A DNA stretch of 64,000 bases, taken from contig NZ_LMUK01000024.1 of NCBI RefSeq assembly GCF_009766005.1, forward strand, positions 242,992 to 306,991, in the 5' to 3' direction. The stretch comes from Bradyrhizobium sp. S69 (GTDB lineage: Bacteria > Pseudomonadota > Alphaproteobacteria > Rhizobiales > Xanthobacteraceae). The notes beneath the pieces are model-generated. The model worked only from the letters and a program-made list of their open reading frames with translations. It searched no databases and was not told the DNA's origin. A program made the translations under genes and the position numbers. The first letter of the stretch is position 1; each line of letters starts with the position of its first letter. Positions 62,142 to 64,000 of the stretch are shown piece after piece.

Positions 62142-63218
62142 GTCTTCGAGACGCTCGTTCGAGACGATCTCGATTCCGAAACCGGACAATCCCTTGTAGT
62201 CATGCACGGAAGACGTGAGATTCCGGATCGAGGTGACACCGAGGTCACGCAGGATCTGCGCGCCGACACCGACCTCGCGCCACTGCTTGTTACGATCCGC
62301 TTCCGCCGATTTCGGCTGCCCAACCGGTTCTACCGGGACACCGGCGGCGCCGTCGCGCATATAAACCAGCACGCCACGGTTGGCCTTCTTGAAATGCTGA
62401 AGCACGGCCTGCATGCGCGCAGGACCGGTGGTAAAGAGATCTTTGACGATATTGGGCTTGTGCAACCGGGTCAGGACATTCTTGCCATCGCCAATGCCGT
62501 TATAGACGAAGGCGGCATGCGCGATCGGATCGAATGGCGAACGATAGGCATAGCCCTGCAACGGCCCGATCGGGCTGTCGGTGGTAAAGGTTGCGACCCG
62601 CTCGATCAGTTTCTCCCGCGCCTGGCGGTAGGCGATCATGTCGGCAATGGTGACGTGCTTGAGCTTGTGGGTGGCGGCGAACCGCGACACCTGCTCGCCC
62701 TTCATCACGGTGCCGTCATCGTTCATCAACTCGCTGATGACGCCGACCGGCGGCAGGCCGGAGAGCTTGCACAGGTCGACCGCGGCCTCGGTGTGGCCCG
62801 AGCGCAGCAACACGCCGCCGTCGCGCGCGATCAGCGGAAACACATGGCCGGGACGCGCAAAATCATTGGCGCCGGCATTCGGGTTGGCCAGCGCGCGGCA
62901 GCAGGACGCGCGTTCATCCGCCGAGATGCCGGTGCCGCCGTCGGGCTTGTAGTCGATCGATACGGTAAAAGCCGTGGTGTGATTGGATTCATTGTGCGCG
63001 ACCATCGGATCGAGCCGCAGCCGCCGCGCATCGTCGGTGGTGATCGGCGCGCAGACGATGCCCGAGGTGTGTCGTATGATGAATGCCATCTTATCGGCGG
63101 TGCATAACGAGGCTGCGATGATCAAATCGCCTTCACCCTCGCGATCGTCGTCATCGGTGACGACGACGAGTTCGCCACGGGCAAAGGCTTGCAATACGTC
63201 CTGGATCGGGTCGGCCAT
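62139..63218 (-). CDS. ribB: 3,4-dihydroxy-2-butanone-4-phosphate synthase with degenerate GTP cyclohydrolase II domain
   Basis: A 359-residue RibBA-like protein. The N-terminal DHBP synthase domain is complete: DDDDREGEGDLI (22-33) with the acidic loop, and LLRSGHTEAAVDL. The C-terminal half follows the GTP cyclohydrolase II layout but lacks the zinc cysteines (the CLTGD...RCDC region reads LHKPNIVKDLFTTGPARM) and the RQEGRG motif (MRDGAAG). It should make only the DHBP precursor of riboflavin; a separate GTP cyclohydrolase II is needed elsewhere. Confidence 0.92.
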   Translation of the reverse strand: MADPIQDVLQAFARGELVVVTDDDDREGEGDLIIAASLCTADKMAFIIRHTSGIVCAPITTDDARRLRLDPMVAHNESNHTTAFTVSIDYKPDGGTGISADERASCCRALANPNAGANDFARPGHVFPLIARDGGVLLRSGHTEAAVDLCKLSGLPPVGVISELMNDDGTVMKGEQVSRFAATHKLKHVTIADMIAYRQAREKLIERVATFTTDSPIGPLQGYAYRSPFDPIAHAAFVYNGIGDGKNVLTRLHKPNIVKDLFTTGPARMQAVLQHFKKANRGVLVYMRDGAAGVPVEPVGQPKSAEADRNKQWREVGVGAQILRDLGVTSIRNLTSSVHDYKGLSGFGIEIVSNERLED

Positions 63219-63374
63219 TTAAATTCTCGCTGTTGGGAAAGGAGCATTAGCCGGACTCGGAAGCCTGCGCCAGCAGGATTACGCAAGGCAGCACGGCTCC
63301 AAAGGGGGCCGCGAGACAACCGCCCCGGACTTGGCTAATATCCATAATAACCAATAACAAAGGAGACGCCGTTC

Positions 63375-64000
63375 ATGGCCTCGGCACCATTCGATTTCGC
63401 CCCCCTGCTTCCGGCGGGCCTGCCCGCGCCCGCGGCTAGATGGACCGGCCTTGCGAAATACAGTTTTATCGGCGGCAATAACGACCCCGACCAGCTCCCG
63501 CTCGAGGGCCTGATCGATGCGGTCAACGCCGTGCTCACGCGCGAGGGCAGGACGCTCGCCACCTACGGCCTCGCCAGCGGCCCGCAGGGCTATCGGCCCC
63601 TGCGCGAATTCATCGCCGCCAAGCTGAAACGCGACGCCAGCATCGCCTGCGCCGCCGACGACATTCTGGTGGTCTCCGGCTCGCTGCAGGCGCTCGACCT
63701 CGTCAACCAGTCGCTGCTGGCGCGCGGCGATACCGTGATCATGGAGCAAGAGACCTATCAGGGCTCGCTGAACCGGCTCACCAGGCTCGGCGTCAACGTG
63801 GTCGGCATTCCGCTCGACCAGGATGGCATGCGGATGGACGTCCTGGCATCAGCGCTCGCCGACCTCAAAAGCCGCGGCATCACGCCGAAATACATCTACA
63901 CCATCCCGACCGTGCAGAACCCGACCGGCACCATCCTGCCCGAGGCCCGCCGCGCCGAGCTTCTGAGACTGTCGCAAGCATATGGCGTGCCGGTCTTCGA
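63375..64000 (+). CDS. PLP-dependent aminotransferase, N-terminal part cut by window end
   Basis: The first 208 residues of a fold-type I aminotransferase of the MocR-catalytic/2-aminoadipate (LysN-like) type: LASGPQGYRPLREFIAAKL, DDILVVSGSLQALDLVNQSLLARGD and TIPTVQNPTGTILPEARR with the PLP-ring Asn. The PLP lysine lies beyond the window. AGGAGA precedes the ATG at 63375. It is divergent from ribB with about 155 bp between. Confidence 0.92.
   Translation, partial: MASAPFDFAPLLPAGLPAPAARWTGLAKYSFIGGNNDPDQLPLEGLIDAVNAVLTREGRTLATYGLASGPQGYRPLREFIAAKLKRDASIACAADDILVVSGSLQALDLVNQSLLARGDTVIMEQETYQGSLNRLTRLGVNVVGIPLDQDGMRMDVLASALADLKSRGITPKYIYTIPTVQNPTGTILPEARRAELLRLSQAYGVPVF

Overview
The window is about 64 kb of GC-rich alphaproteobacterial chromosome. 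Gene content and order (histone deacetylase-like amidohydrolase, xseB, dxs, tlyA, TrmA-type methyltransferase; clpS; aroC; pdxH), the wealth of acyl-CoA and branched-chain-type ABC transport genes, and several dispersed intergenic palindromes point to Bradyrhizobium or a close relative (Nitrobacteraceae/Bradyrhizobiaceae). I see no transposase, integrase, phage gene, rRNA operon or CRISPR array. There is one tRNA gene, tRNA-Gln(UUG).

Positions 1-12005 hold a catabolic cluster. On the minus strand lie an IclR regulator, a TIM-barrel isomerase-like gene and the start of an SDR dehydrogenase. Divergent from these run an ABC uptake system (Tat-type binding protein, LivH-type permease, and one 845-residue fusion of LivM, LivG and LivF), an aberrant shikimate dehydrogenase-like protein, a KstD/fumarate-reductase-type flavoprotein, a second TIM-barrel protein and a Baeyer-Villiger monooxygenase. 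Two near-identical palindromes, TTGGAAT-N3-ATTCCA(A), lie between the divergent units and look like the IclR operators. The likely theme is import and ring oxidation of an oxygenated alicyclic compound; the substrate cannot be read from sequence.

Positions 12076-23812 hold the most unusual region: four giant, signal-less, beta-rich proteins (1232, 642, 1151 and 713 residues) in two divergent two-gene operons around an AT-rich control region. The 1151-residue protein looks like a DUF6603 protein; the others match no characterised family I can name. The control region carries a TATAAT box, a 17-bp tandem repeat, palindromes, and two overlapping mini-ORFs with strong ribosome-binding sites ahead of the minus-strand operon. 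The cluster lies directly on the 3' side of tRNA-Gln.

Positions 24000-35400 contain a DmdC-type acyl-CoA dehydrogenase, an AhpD-like protein, small proteins, a periplasmic NlpC/P60-like protein, an orphan Liv-type binding protein, a frameshifted dioxygenase remnant, an enoyl-CoA hydratase, a 5'-nucleotidase and a deacetylase-like amidohydrolase. Positions 35400-41000 are a housekeeping block (xseB, dxs, nucleoside deoxyribosyltransferase, tlyA, RNA methyltransferase) with a strong CRP-like site before dxs. Positions 41000-56900 hold envelope and signalling genes: RlpA, a DUF1194 protein, a di-heme cytochrome c, ClpS, a class III cyclase, AroC, an ECF sigma/anti-sigma pair, a DnaJ-type chaperone, PdxH, CorA, an L,D-transpeptidase and an extensin-like protein. 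Positions 56900-64000 hold an acyl-CoA ligase, a DUF1499 protein, a metallo-beta-lactamase-fold hydrolase, glutaryl-CoA dehydrogenase, a RibB with degenerate GTP-cyclohydrolase II half, and the start of a PLP aminotransferase.

Two cross-cutting patterns stand out: short direct tandem duplications (13-17 bp) at gene edges, and at least five families of intergenic palindromic repeats, one of which supplies the final codons of a gene.
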